A DNA stretch of 64,000 nucleotides, from positions 520,780-584,779 of the forward strand of contig MU277680.1 in assembly GCA_022385805.1 (NCBI GenBank), given 5' to 3'. The notes below the pieces were generated by a model that made no database searches, was not told the origin of the DNA, and saw nothing but the letters and a program-made list of their open reading frames with translations. The stretch comes from Pilatotrama ljubarskyi. Its lineage: Eukaryota > Basidiomycota > Agaricomycetes > Polyporales > Polyporaceae. Positions 12,562-25,958 of the stretch are shown here, one piece after another (the first letter of the stretch is position 1; the number at the start of each line of letters is the position of its first letter). The translations under genes were made by a program, and so were the position numbers.

Positions 12562-15500
12562 ATGACCTCTCCGGAATACCCTCAACGATATAATACCGCT
12601 GGTGCAGGCCCCAGCTCGTCTCGATCGTCTCGGAACCACTTCTACCGCCCAGCCACCATTGCCGAACTCGCTGCCCAGGCCCAGGAGAACCTCTGGAATC
12701 CAAACCTCGGCCTCAAGCACTGGCTGCGCACCGCAGAGAAGGCCCGCAGGACTGCAGAACAGCTTATACAAGCCCACGACTATGAAGGCGCGTTTGTGGA
12801 GTACGCGAAGGCGGCCACGATCGTCCTCGAGAAGCTCCCTACCCACAGGGAGTACCAGACGCTGCTAAATGCCGACCAGCGAAATAACCTTGGAATGGTG
12901 AGCTCTCACTTTTGGAATTAGCTCTTCTTGGCTTTGTGCTGTTCATTAGCTTTGTCTGCGCCTCCATGCGGGTGTGAGGCCCGCAGGAGGAGCCCCATCG
13001 TACGAGTCGTTTGACGGCTGGTATGTGCGGTACCGCCGGACATGATCACTGATGTGGCGAGCACATTTTCTCTGTCCAGCTGTCCACCGCACACCCACTC
13101 AGCATGAGCTTCAACGTCTGCTGTATTCTGTTCTCAGCGAAGTCACATCACTCACACATGAGGCTGCCTGGGTACGCGCGTCGTTATGCTTCCTGAGTTC
13201 CTTGACTGCACTGGGAATGCCTCGTGATTGCATCGGGATTGGATTCAGGGCATGCCGGGCATGCCCATAGGTCAGCGTAGCCAACGGTGACAGCAGAGAT
13301 GTTTATGATCGCAGGTTTTGTGAGCACGCCTACAACATAGGCTCAGTTTCAGATGTCTTGCAGGTGTCGATATGTCCTGAGCCCTCAACCCGCCTTAGTT
13401 CCGCAACTCACCAAATTCTGTTTCTAGAATGGCCAAGACATACTGGACAGTTTGAGCCAGCTGAAACCTATCCTCATTGAGAAGTACGATCAGTGGCAAT
13501 CAAGTCAACGAACTACCCCGGGATCCAGCCGAGCCTCATCGACTGACCCAGGACTCAGCCGCGAAGAGATCGCTCGACGCAGACGGGAGGAGCAGGAGGA
13601 GGAACGTGCCCGCGAGGCGCGTGAAGCAGCACGGCGGGAGGAGGTGTGGAAGCAGGAAGAGTTTCTGCGACGACAAGTGGAGGAGCGGGAACGCCAGGCG
13701 CGGGCAGAGCTGGCGTGGCGACATTCTGGGGAGGGCAGGAGAGAGGACGTCAGCGCGAGGCGTGCAGCGGACGCGCGGGCTATGGCGGACTCGGAACGGG
13801 CGGACAGGCAGCGACGGGAGGATGAGCAGAGGCGCATACGACAAGAGGAGGTCAAGCGGGATGACGACCGCTCGAGACGGAGGGCAGCAGACGATCGGAG
13901 GTGGCAGGAGCAGGAGGGAATTGCGCGAAGGCAGCAGGAAGCGGAGACGGCATCCAGGGCGGCGCGACGGGACATCTCGAGGCTCACCCCGTCCCCTGCG
14001 GGAGGCTCGTACCGGCCGCCAGAGCCGGATGCAGCGAATCGCACTGCGGTCCCGCAGGTTTATGCACCTCAGCCATCGCGGCCGCCACCGCCGTCACAGC
14101 AGTCGTCGTTCTCTGACCCGTACAGCACTACGAGCACCGTCTCGGTGATGCCGCTGGAGAGCCCGAACAAGTATGACGACGACTCATCTACTGACGCTGA
14201 GAGCGCTGAGCAAAGAGAGTCGACTCGGTCGCAGAGGCACGATCAGACGCCAAAGGGTAAGCAATTGTTGCCAGGGTATGTCGCTTTACTCCTTGTTCCG
14301 CTTAGCTCCCTTGTTAATCGACAGTCATTGTAGCAGTGCTATGCCACAACCGATCCTCACGACCACTTCTCCGCCACCTCCAGAGCTGGGCGTCATCCGA
14401 TATCCCTCCCTCATGTCGCAGCACCAGCTCAAGCAAGGCTACGCACCTTCCCTGCAGTCCATGTTCGCCAAGACCCATATCTCTGAAACGCCTAAACCCG
14501 ACGGTTCCCTCCTCTTCGAGTCCAAGCAACAGACACCCGCGAGCAGTCTTTACTCGAATATCCTCCCCTCCCAACCTGCACCCGTAATCCCTCCCCACCC
14601 AACGCATATGCCCGTCCCGGATTCCCACAGACCGCCAAAAGGCTACGCACATCAGCACACTTCGTCATACCCTAGCATGCGCGGGCCCTCGCCAAATGGC
14701 GCTCGCGGCGCGCCATATCCCTCCCCCTCGAAGGACGCGCCCTCGCACCGCGCCACGCCATCGGTATCGAGCACTAACGCAGCGCGAATCGTGCCCGGCA
14801 GCTCGCGCGATGCACAGGTGCGCGAGCTGCGGACGATCAAACTGCCGCGCGAGTGCCTGCCGCGCTTCCTGTCGATCGCGCGCGTGAACACGCTGCAGAA
14901 CCGCGAGACGTGCGGGCTGCTCCTGGGCAAGGACCGGGGGAGCAAGTACGTGGTCACGACGCTGCTCATCCCGAAACAGCACTCGACGAGCGACACGTGC
15001 ATGATGGACGAGGAGGAGCTCGTGTTACAGTTCACGGAGGAGCGGCATCTGATCACGCTCGGCTGGGTACGTTCGCCCGTTCTGGCTCTGAGTCTCGAGT
15101 GTGGAAGTAGAGGGAAGTGGTACTGACCGTTGCTCGTTTGGCAGATACATACCCATCCCACACAATCATGTAAGTTTTAAGACGCAGATCCCGGTAAAGA
15201 ACAGTTCTCACGCTTTGTCCAGGCTTCATGTCCTCGGTGGATCTGCATACCCATTCTGGCTTCCAACGCATGCTCCCAGAGTCCTTCGCTGTCGTTTGCG
15301 CGCCGTCCTCTACGCCACAGTGAGTAGTGCTTTGCTGGACGTATGCTTCTTCCATCGGTCTGACATGCCGGCTATTGGCGCAGGTTCGGTATCTTCCGTC
15401 TCACAGACCCCGGCGGCCTTCAAACTATACTCGAGTGCAACGCGAAGGAGGCGTTCCACCCACACCCTGAAGTACCCATATATACAGTGCGTATCGTGCA

Positions 15501-15608
15501 CTCACAAAGTTCTCGGCTGTGTCGTGCTCACTCCTAATGTGATAGGATTGTGATAATTGCCATGTGCAGATGAAGGATATGCCTCTCGAGATCGTCGATC
15601 TCCGGTAG
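12562..15608 (+). CDS. AMSH/STAMBP-type JAMM deubiquitinase
   Basis: Zn-dependent deubiquitinase that trims (K63-linked) ubiquitin chains on endosomal cargo. The N-terminus matches a USP8/AMSH dimerisation (MIT-like) domain: [39 protein letters not shown] and [21 protein letters not shown] long charged coiled coil rich in Arg/Glu follows (13560-13980), then a Pro/Ser-rich linker (14340-14800). The C-terminal MPN+ domain begins [19 protein letters not shown], has the ETCGLLLGK glutamate, and the JAMM ligands in [19 protein letters not shown], split by introns near 15066-15175. It ends [12 protein letters not shown] with TAG at 15606-15608. Exon 1 runs 12562-12897; the next begins at 13430. The roughly 530-nt intron between them is far longer than any other here. 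The ATG at 12562 is the first before the domain. Confidence 0.92.
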
Positions 15609-16036
15609 CGTCGCTCGGTTTGGTTTCCGGGTCAAATGTATTCTATCATCTTCTACATCTGTGCCATCTTCTGTAGTTCACGTTGTATGCCATCCTTGTC
15701 TGTAGTGTTGCAACACGTGCTAGCCGCTTTAGGCATACGGTACTCTCGTAGAGTTGTTCATGGTTCTCAGAAAGTGTTGTTTTCCTCAGCAAAGGGTATA
15801 CTCCCTTCTCTGACGCTGCGGTCGACTCATAATCAGCGCTCAGTTCCAAACGTCTTACCGTCTCGGTTTGATTCATTCTTGCAGCTCGAAGCTCAACGCC
15901 ATAAGTGATCCGTACAGTAGGGATATCCATTACGCTCGTATACAAGAGTACAGTCGTTCCGTTCGTACCAAGGCATCATGCATAAACCAGCAAGCAAGCA
16001 AGCAGTAAATCACCCGTCCTCCCACCTACCGCTCAT
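15609..16036. other. Intergenic region between convergent genes
   Basis: 3' UTR space between the deubiquitinase (+) and the transporter (-). ORFs on either strand are short and unremarkable; nothing else seen. Confidence 0.5.
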
Positions 16037-18419
16037 CTACACCTTCTCCGAGTCGCCCACCGGCAGCTCGCCTTTCCGCTGCGCCTTCTCGCTCGCCCTC
16101 AGCGCGCGTTTTTCCTGCCGGAGGCGCTCGCTCTCGCGGATGCCGAACCCGTGGCGGAAGATGAGGCGGACCTCCTCGAGGCTCAGGCCGGCCGTCTCGG
16201 GGAAACAGAACACGCAGAAGATCCACCCCAAAAGGCAGAGCCCCGCGTAGAACCCGAACGCGCCCGCGGGCGTGATGCGGTCCATGAGCGAGAGGTACGT
16301 CGCACCGATGAGGAGGTTACCGGCCCAGTTTGTGGTAGTGGCGAGCGAGGTACCGATACCGCGGACTGTGAGGCGCGCGGGAGGTTGGTATCAGTGGACG
16401 ATAGGACGGAAGGGAGCACGGAAGCGAGGGAAGGGACTGACCTTCGAGACCGAAGAGCTCGCCTTGCTGCCAGGGCACGTTCCCGAGGCCGGTGGCGTAA
16501 GAGGCGACGTAGAAGATCATCGCAACAAGGACGATCGCAGACCACGTCGTCGAGTACTGCGTGCCGTCCACGAGGTCGCCGCCCGTCTTCTTCGTCAGGA
16601 CTACATATCAGGCTCGCGTCAGTATTCCGGCTCTCTGCGACTCTATGTGAATGAAGGGAGAGGAGGGAAGCACGCACAGTGGAACGCGACGCTAGCGAGG
16701 ACGAGGCCGATGATCATGCCGGGCGCGGACCAGAGCATAATCTTGCGCCGGCCGATGATGTCGATGTACTTGAGCGCGATGAGCGTGAAGATGAAGTTCG
16801 TGCCCGAGACGATGAGTCCGACCGCAGTCGGCTGGTCGAACCCGATCTCCTTGAACAGCGTAGCTGTATGCACGTCGTGAGTCAAGTTCCCGCTTGGGTC
16901 CGGCAAACACTAGTTGCCTTACCGCTATAGTACATGAGCTAGAGTGAAAAGGTGAGCATCGGCTGGGGAGCGTGTGTCGACGAAGAGACTCACGGTATTG
17001 AAGCCGCAAAGCTGCTGGAACGCTTGCATGCCGCATCCAACAACTTTGTATCTCCGTTGAGCTTCTCCAATCCTGCCAAATACTGACGCAAATACGACTT
17101 ACTGAGTGCTCTGCGGTTGATAGGGTCAGTGAGTATGAGCCGGACCCGTTGCAGCAGCGTCGTGGACTTCGTGATCTCGACGCTGAGCTTGACGGCTGCG
17201 GCCAAGGATCTGACCTACAATTCAGCAATGAGTTATGAGTGGCTGTATGCTGGTGAAATCCGAGAGTTGCTCATGCACCTTGAGGTCGACCTGCTCCGGC
17301 GTCGCGTACGCATATATCTTCGCCATGGTCGCATGCGCAGCGTCATAGTTATCCCTGCGGATCATGATACGCGCTAATAGTCCATCCGCGATCAGCCGCC
17401 GCCCACAACGCACGCATCTCGCAAATTCAGCAGTAGCAGTAACACTCACGCGACTCCGGAAGGAAGAACAAGAACATCGCCTGCAGCGCCGCGGGCACAG
17501 CTCCCAGGCCGACCATCCAGCGCCACCCGCCGTGCGTATTCTCGAATGCGGCGTCAATGCCGTACGCGACGACCTGGCCGCCCGTAATCATCACGACGTT
17601 CACGACAACCATGCGCCCCCGGAGGCGCGTTGGGGACAGCTCCTGGATGTACAGCGGGGCAACGCACGCGGCGACTCCGACGCCGATGCCGATGAGGAAG
17701 CGGCAGCCGATCTGTAAGCGTAACGGTTGGCATACGCAAGATAGGAAGTGGGAAACAGGGCGAGGAAGACTGAGCGGGAGAGGGGGGGACGTACCATGGA
17801 CCAGACAGTGTGGCACACTGCTTGCCCAATTGCGCCGCCGATGAAGATGATGTCTGCGATCCCGAGCACGGGTCTGCGGCCGAGGAAGTCGCTGAGCATC
17901 CCCGCGACAAGGCCTCCGAGGAGCGCGCCAAGCGTCGTCGCAGAGGTGATGAGTTCCTATATGCAGATTGAGGACATTGTCTAGGTCGGTAGACTTTGCA
18001 GCGCACCTTCTGTCCGGAGGAGAGCTCCGCAGGGCCCAAGTCCCCGCCGATAGTGACCAATGCGCCGGAGATCACGCCAGTGTCGTAACCTGTACGCGAT
18101 TTTGAGTGATGTCCGCCCGTGCGCGTCCGGAGACGGAGTATTGCACGCACCGAAGAGCAATCCGGAGATACTCGCGCACGCGACGAGCAGCCATACGAAC
18201 CAGGTCGTGCGCTCCTCGCCCTCCGCGACAACGAGGGCTTCGGAGATCTCTCCGGAAGCGACCGCGGCAGTGATTCCGTCAATGTCTTCATAGCTACTTC
18301 CAAAACGCGTGAGCACCTCCGAGCGGGGCCGCTTCTCGCGCGGGGAACAGAGAACAAGACAACTGCACTCACGCCTGGGCATCGCGCGCCTTCTCGGAGC
18401 CGTTCGATGCGTTATCCAT
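16037..18419 (-). CDS. MFS sugar porter, myo-inositol transporter-like
   Basis: Twelve-helix H+ symporter of the sugar porter family, closest in pattern to fungal ITR-type myo-inositol transporters. Start [16 protein letters not shown] (ATG at 18419, donor directly after). Helix 1 is [18 protein letters not shown], then [19 protein letters not shown]. Signature motifs follow in order: [65 protein letters not shown] sequence spread over small exons near 17000-17050, and [11 protein letters not shown] near the C-terminus. A short charged cytosolic tail ends GDSEKV with TAG at 16039-16037. There are at least nine introns, several exons being only tens of bases. A TATA-like TATTTATT lies about 160 bp upstream. 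Sugar porter is certain; inositol specificity is inferred from sequence pattern only. Confidence 0.88.
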
Positions 18420-20100
18420 GAGCTACTACGCTTTCTGTCCTTCCGCGGCGGGAAATGCGAGATGTGATGAGCGTCGCGCAAATGCGGGGTAGGCGGGACG
18501 AACGGGAGCGAGTGCAGCAGCGTCGGCGTCGGCGTGTCGAACGGGAAAAGAGTGTGCGGGTGGAGGGCGCGGAGGAATAAATACTTGCGACGACCCCAGA
18601 CGGGCTCGCCCGCAAGAACCGTTGATCAGAAGATGGAGAAGCGTTTCCCCGGACGGCCGGAAGGCACTCGAATCCCTCCTCCGCATTTCCAGCAGTTTTC
18701 CTCGCTGCCCCCGACGCCGACAACCGTTTACCCGCTCGCGTGGCCGCCCCGCCAATGACCAAACATGGTGATCGCCGCCTCCGCCAAGACACCGACGGTC
18801 TCCTTTGTCTGCTGCTCTGGATGGCCAAAGTGCGTCGACTCGAGGATGCTGCTCCGTGCGTGCAGCGTCGATTCTCGTAAACGGACGACGGCGTTCGGTC
18901 CGACGCTGCTCTGTTTGCTCGCGAACTCGTCATGCTATGCGCTGAAAGCGTCACAAGACCAGCTGGATGGAGAAGCGGGCGACAGGATGAACGCTCGTGG
19001 TGGGGAGACGGGGGAGGAAGACGAGGTTCTGAACGTCAAGGGGGCCCTAGGCTGGTGGGGAAAGGTCGTCTCGTGCTGATTGCAGCATGCGCACACGGGC
19101 GCTCCCTATGCAGCTCAAACACCTGCCCTCTATAGCAGCGGCGTAACTCATGCTGGCCATGAATATTGTCCAACGAAGTCCAGTGCATGCGTAGGAGTCC
19201 TTGTTCTGCGAGACTCATGATGAGGACATCGCTGCAGAGGTATTTGTACGCCTAATCCAGATGAGTTGTGGCTTAATTCCTTCGGAGTCAGTCTTCACTC
19301 ACGTCCCTCCACTGCTTAGCTCATGTCGGACTACCAGTATACTACTGGTACCACCGGCTGCACTACATATCGATTCCAGAGGAGTCAAACGGATGTAGGC
19401 ATATACGGAGACTTATTTCTGCATTTTACCGAAGGGGTTCGTGAATGCCGAGGCAAGCAGCCGCGTCCTTAGCATCATATGCGATCTCTGACCAAATGTT
19501 CCGCACTTGCAGTATGACCTATACATCCTCACAAGCTACACCTCAGTTGGGGCACGCCGCCGTTGACTAGTCCGGCGACGGACAGGGTTACTAGCTAGAC
19601 GTTCGGTTGCGAGACAAAGCAACATGTCGGTTATAGCACATGGCTTTAGCTGTGCTCAAACCGGGATCCCTTCGCTGACAACTCTCACTGTAGCAAAGGC
19701 ATTGTGTTACACTCCCGCTTGAGCAGTGGTAAGGCTCCCGCCAATCAGGAGATCCAGCCGATGCGTCTCAACGGCATTATGCCCGTCGTTCTCCCTAGAA
19801 TCGACGAGATGGGACAGCAATAAGAAGGCTGCTGAGGGGTTTACACGCTTGGTATGTTTGCCTCACTCTGTCACCGAACGAAGCGAACCTGTCTCAGCGC
19901 ATTGTACAGTGTTGAGGGGTGCACCAAGAGCATGAAGAACTACGGTATTTGTTCCGGATATCAGCGACGGCCTCATGAGAGCAGCAACAGCTCCAAGATG
20001 GCCGTCCCATGAATTCTCCATGGATGCGTTGTGGCTATCCGAGGGCCGAATCGTCCCTCAAGCTGGCGCTCCCTCGCCTGGACGGTCGAAACGCGACTTC
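18420..20100. other. Intergenic region, about 1.7 kb
   Basis: The first 300 bp are the transporter promoter. The rest has only short ORFs without recognisable motifs, interrupted by stops in all frames. No RNA gene or mobile element was recognised. Confidence 0.4.
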
Positions 20101-20164
20101 CTCGTGTGTCTGCCCGTCTACAGTAGCAGTATAAGTGTCCTAAAGGCCTACGAGGATAAGTCGC

Positions 20165-20620
20165 CTAGGATATCACGGAGGAGACCACCGTCGTCTTCAA
20201 GGACCAGTGGCGAGTCGAGCATTCTAGCCAAATCACGGAGTACCAGCTGTACGAGGAACGCCGTATTGGAAGCGAGGGGCTAGGGTCACGACGTCTCTTC
20301 GTCCCGACGCCCATCGGCGACGGCGATGTCTGCTCTAGCGAGTCGGAGGCCGTTGAGCGTACCTTGGCTGATAGCTTCCTTGGCACCGTTCAAGGCCACT
20401 CAAGAGTTGATGTATGCGGTGGATCAAAGGTGTGTGGCGATGTCATCGAAGCGCAGATGACGATGGTTTTCTCACAACCAATGCGCGTGGGGGGTGCATA
20501 TAATTTTACATCGGGACGTCAACACGGACAGTATCCTCGTCCATCAACCGGATGGATTGTTCACTCCGAGTCTGAACGAGGAGCAGCTGGACTTCGTCCG
20601 GACTCCTTCGAATGGGCGAT
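20165..20620 (+). pseudogene. Decayed FunK1-like protein kinase fragment
   Basis: Two kinase-like pieces lie in different frames. One reads DITEETTVVFKDQWRVEHSS and QITEYQLYEERRIG, matching the FunK1 block around the ATP-binding lysine (compare VWIKDSWRS in the intact genes of this window). About 330 bp further, another frame reads VHIILHRDVNTDSILVHQ, matching the catalytic loop HRDIS-A-N-IL. Between them the frames are shifted, and an in-frame stop lies directly upstream of the first piece; no DFG-like motif follows. It is a relic and cannot encode a working kinase. It sits about 2.2 kb upstream of a peroxidase gene, recalling the peroxidase-FunK1 pairing in the nearby duplicated unit. The assignment rests on short motifs. 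Confidence 0.45.
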
Positions 20621-22500
20621 GCACGTCCTGAACCCGTGTTCAATCAAGTACCTGCCCGACGCGCAATCGCCCCCGGCTCAGGAAGGAGGTCGCTGCCCAA
20701 ATGACCGCCGTCTATGATCGACGCTCTGGGTAGTGAAGTGGAGATCTGCGCGCACATCCCACAGGCATCTGAGCTATTTAGCCACGGCTCGCGGCCTTCT
20801 GACGGATACGATAGTTCGATCCTGGCCTTCAGTAGCTTACTGGACCCCTGGACCGCCTTACAACATGGATGAAGAGATCCAGGAGGTATTAGAGGCCTTG
20901 CTGAGTGAGAGCCTGAGCAACTGGGCCGCCACTCGAGAAGGTCGACGATGTGGTGCCGGACTCGTCTTCGTCCTGGCGCCACCAGTACGACGCGTCTTGC
21001 TCGGCTTCAAGAACTTGCCAAAATTAAAGGCCCACCATGTAGGGCTGTCCACCGAATCCGTTACTACGCTCTCATCCGCCTCTCCCGTCCCTCCCTTCTC
21101 CCTGGATTGTGTACTCCGCTCGAGTAGCGGTCTGCACCCGGGTTACTACCTCCGCGTCTGCCACGTGATCGCGATGACACGTTCCCACGCTCTCGGCTTC
21201 GAATGCCGGGGGGGGCGGGCGGGCGTCTGTCTTCCATAGTGCTGCCATCCCTCCGACTCTCCTCCACCGCCTCGAGTGGGTGACTATTAGCCCCGCACAG
21301 GATGCGCAGCGATAGCGTGTCTCCTTGTCTCTTTGCCGTCAAGAAGTCTGATACCTTGATACCGCGATCAGTGCTTAAGTCAGTGCCACAGTCAGCCAGC
21401 AGTGGGTAGGAAAGCTTGAAGAGGATTTGGGCTCAATTCTCTGGCAATGGTCAGCGAGACGACTGTTCTGTGTTACCTTGGTTTTCTCAGCCGCAGACGC
21501 TTTCGAGCATGACTAACAGATGCACGCTATGCAGCGCAGGAAAGACGGTCTCACCAACGTTTCCTATGACATAGTCCTTGTCTTTAGGGTTTCACACGCG
21601 GTGAGTTTTCCTGCGTCGCGGTGCCGGGAAAGCGACTGTCTTCTCACCCTTCGGTATCTTGCACCTCACGGTCTATTATAGTCCTAGCCGGGATTGGCTG
21701 CATCGCGCAAACAGCCTCCGTAGCCTCGGCATCGATCGTCTCATGGGCAGTGCTCGTGCCTTACAAGAACGTTCAGGCTCACGGACGTATGCCGCTGTTT
21801 GGTCTGGTTTCCACAGCTCGACGGCAGTGAGAGGCACGCATCTCACCAACAAAAACGGCATGCGCGTCCGGGAGCACAATGCTATGGACCTCTCGCACGG
21901 CTGATCAGTTTGCGCTCATGCCTGCGTACGCGTCCTGAGGGTGTACGCCAGCGTCCAGCCTTCTGCCCATGTTTCGCGAAGCTCGCGCAAGGGTTCGGGA
22001 TCGAAAGTTCACAACGCACATGCGGAAGCGTGGCTCGCTTCCATAACGGTAAGCTCATGCAGCGTGGCCGGAGGCCACACATAAACCCTTGCTCCTATGC
22101 GCCTATTGAACCCTGCTCGACCTAGGCCTCATCCGAAATAGACAACATACGATCTTCCAATTCCGCTCCGGCGAGCGCGGCGTCCACTGCATCCTCTGTC
22201 TGCCGTTCCAATCCGTCGGGCTCCCCGGATCCCAGAGCGCTGTGAACGACTCACAGCTGCATTGTTTCTGCGCCCTTTTCGACAGCAGAAGAGATCTGCT
22301 GCATAACGGACGGTACGCATTACCGCCGCTTGTGAGAAGGTGATGTTCTGCTTTCGCTCCCGAAGACGGCAGGTCGCTCATTCCGCCAGAGGGCAGCATC
22401 TCACAGTCGTTGTCCATCTTCGTGATGTGCGTCGCACACGCGATACACGTGAGGTTCAGTTTCTTCTCTCGGACATCTGAGGGTGTAGGACCACTCCCGG
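20621..22500. other. Intergenic region, about 1.9 kb
   Basis: No coding sequence recognised; ORFs are short and overlap on both strands. The right end runs into the promoter of the first peroxidase gene. Confidence 0.4.
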
Positions 22501-22528
22501 TGATTGGTCGCAACTCCCTCTGCACCCG

Positions 22529-22789
22529 CCACACCGATGATATGGACGCGCCCACACACTCCCTTCTGGGCTATGCGCCCTGTCCCTGTAGGGGGTGCCA
22601 GAATCTCGCCACGCCCATTGGCTCGACAGAGTTCGCTCTCCGAGGGCGTCCTGTCCGCCATGCTATGCGGCAGTTTTGCGCAACGGCTTGGCGGTCGCAT
22701 TAGGGCGCGTACGCCGTCTTGGCAGTCGCACCAGCTCGCAACTCGTCCGTCGGCCTCGATGAAATTTGCATGGCGGGAGAGGTATAAAA
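22529..22789 (+). promoter_or_regulatory. Promoter of peroxidase gene 1: dyad element, inverted CCAAT, TATA
   Basis: A dyad CCAC-N9-ATGG (one mismatch to CCAC-N9-GTGG) followed by GACGCGCCC occupies 22529-22553. ATTGG, an inverted CCAAT box, is at 22617-22621. TATAAAA is at 22783-22789, 74-80 bp before the ATG. The sequence TGCACCC near 22521 fits the published metal-response consensus TGCRCNC of manganese peroxidase promoters. The first three elements recur with the same order and spacing before the other two peroxidase genes. Confidence 0.6.
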
Positions 22790-22862
22790 GACAGGATGAA
22801 GTCGAGCAGAGACTTCAGAGCACTGGTCTCCACTGTTCAAGAACTCCTCCTCAGGCAGCGCC

Positions 22863-24279
<1,417 letters not shown>

Positions 24280-25958
24280 GGATCCAGACCTAGACGGCTC
24301 TTCTGCGCTACTCCTCAGGCATGGATAGCGTTGGGCATCCTGGATGATTGCCGCGGTGACGGTTGTATCAGTATCCGGTTTCAGGTTCGCCGAAAGCGAT
24401 GGTTTGCGCGCTGAGCGCGGGTTTCCGCCACTGTTGTAACATGTTGTATTATACACGCACGGCTAGAGGAATTCCACGGGCGTTGTATGTGTAATCACGT
24501 ACGTGATGGTCAAGGAGCTCATATCCGCTCGACGTGTCTCTTCGCTGCTGATGATCACTGTGAGCAGCCTTAACGGTACCGATAGAATGAACTCAGGTGC
24601 ATGCACGAGAGGGTAATGGGTCTCTAGCGAAGAGAGCGGGGGAACTGCAATTCGTGGCATGCATCTCCCTGCTTCCTTGAACCATTATCTCTTGCAATCC
24701 GCTGGAGCCGAGTATCGGAATCTAGGTATGCTTGAGAAATCATGTGGTAGTAACTGATTGTTTCCAATGCTCCCTGCGACATACCAGCAGCTTTTGGTGG
24801 AGGTGATCCGGGCCGTGCCGCGGGGTACATCTCCACGTTGTTGTGTACATCCGCAGGTCCCCGTCTCCGCTATGGATGTAATGCTGATGTGTTTCGCATC
24901 CCCGCCCGGCTGATTTCCGACATATAGTGTAAGGGATCATCATTCAGAATCGGTGGGTCATCATAATAGGGTCGGTGTGCAGTTGACAAGACATCCGGCG
25001 ACCACAACGCTGACGCCAGGTTCTGCGGCTATCGCTGGACGGCGTTGAAGAACGAACCCCTGGCTCTTTCATGTTACCGGTATCAAATGCATACCAAAAT
25101 AGAGCCTCCATCCTACGCGCCAATCTCTTAATGTTGCTGATGACATAGTAGCAGCTCGTTACGGCGGCGAGGGCTTCGGGGCGGCAGGCCAAATCCATGT
25201 ACTCTAGTAGTAAGTAGTAAGCAGTGACTGCGACGGCACCGAGCCCAAGAGATACCCTCGCTCCTCACTCGAGAGCCCGCAATATGCGTATCGGTGGTTA
25301 TATGTGCACTAGGTTCAAGGTCTGGCAATTGTAAGCGATCCTTCACTTTCTTACGCTCAGCCGAGTCACCACAGTCGCAACTTGCACAACAGGCTGCGAG
25401 TTGCAGCCATTCGGATGCTCCATGGGCGCATCTGAGACCTGAGGCAGAACAATCAGATCGCATTAGCCCGCAAACAGTACCTTTCTATTTTTCAGGTTAT
25501 TCCGTGGACCGTGAGTAGTCGCCCTGTCAACAATCTCTGGCGGCGCTAGGCTGCCGCACCCGCGAGCGGGCGGCGGTGTTGAGCGAACGTGTACACCTGC
25601 CAAATATGGACGGTTATGGGCTGCGGCACTGCTGTACTGCAGCTCGCCCTAGGCTGCTCCGCGCGTGCACGTTCCAAGCCAACTGCGCTCGGACACACAA
25701 AGGTACATTCAATGGTTTGAAATCGATGTGTACTGTCTTGATGTGACAAAAGGACAGGCATCTCGAAGACTCTGATACGAGTAGCGTTCGCCGTGACCGT
25801 CTGTGTGCCCAGGCGCGAGTCGCCACATTCCCACCAGCACTTGGGCGCGAGCCACACTGGAGATTAGTATAAAAGAGAGCGAAAGAGTCCTAGGTGCGTC
25901 CTCACAAGCAAATCTACCACTGAGAGAAGAGTTCGGTCAACTGACTTTCCATCGCAAC
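24280..25958. other. Spacer between peroxidase and FunK1 genes in the left arm
   Basis: Mirrors 41976-43646. No intact gene. On the minus strand, 25463-24944 corresponds to a 172-codon ORF open in the right arm, but here it is split by small indels near 25260-25280. TATAAAAG at 25868-25875 is the TATA box of the FunK1 gene, 84-91 bp before its ATG. Confidence 0.5.

Noticed and set aside
25803..25958. Upstream in-frame ATG extending FunK1 copy 1 by 52 residues
   Set aside because: A TATA box lies downstream of this ATG at 25868, so it is probably not transcribed.
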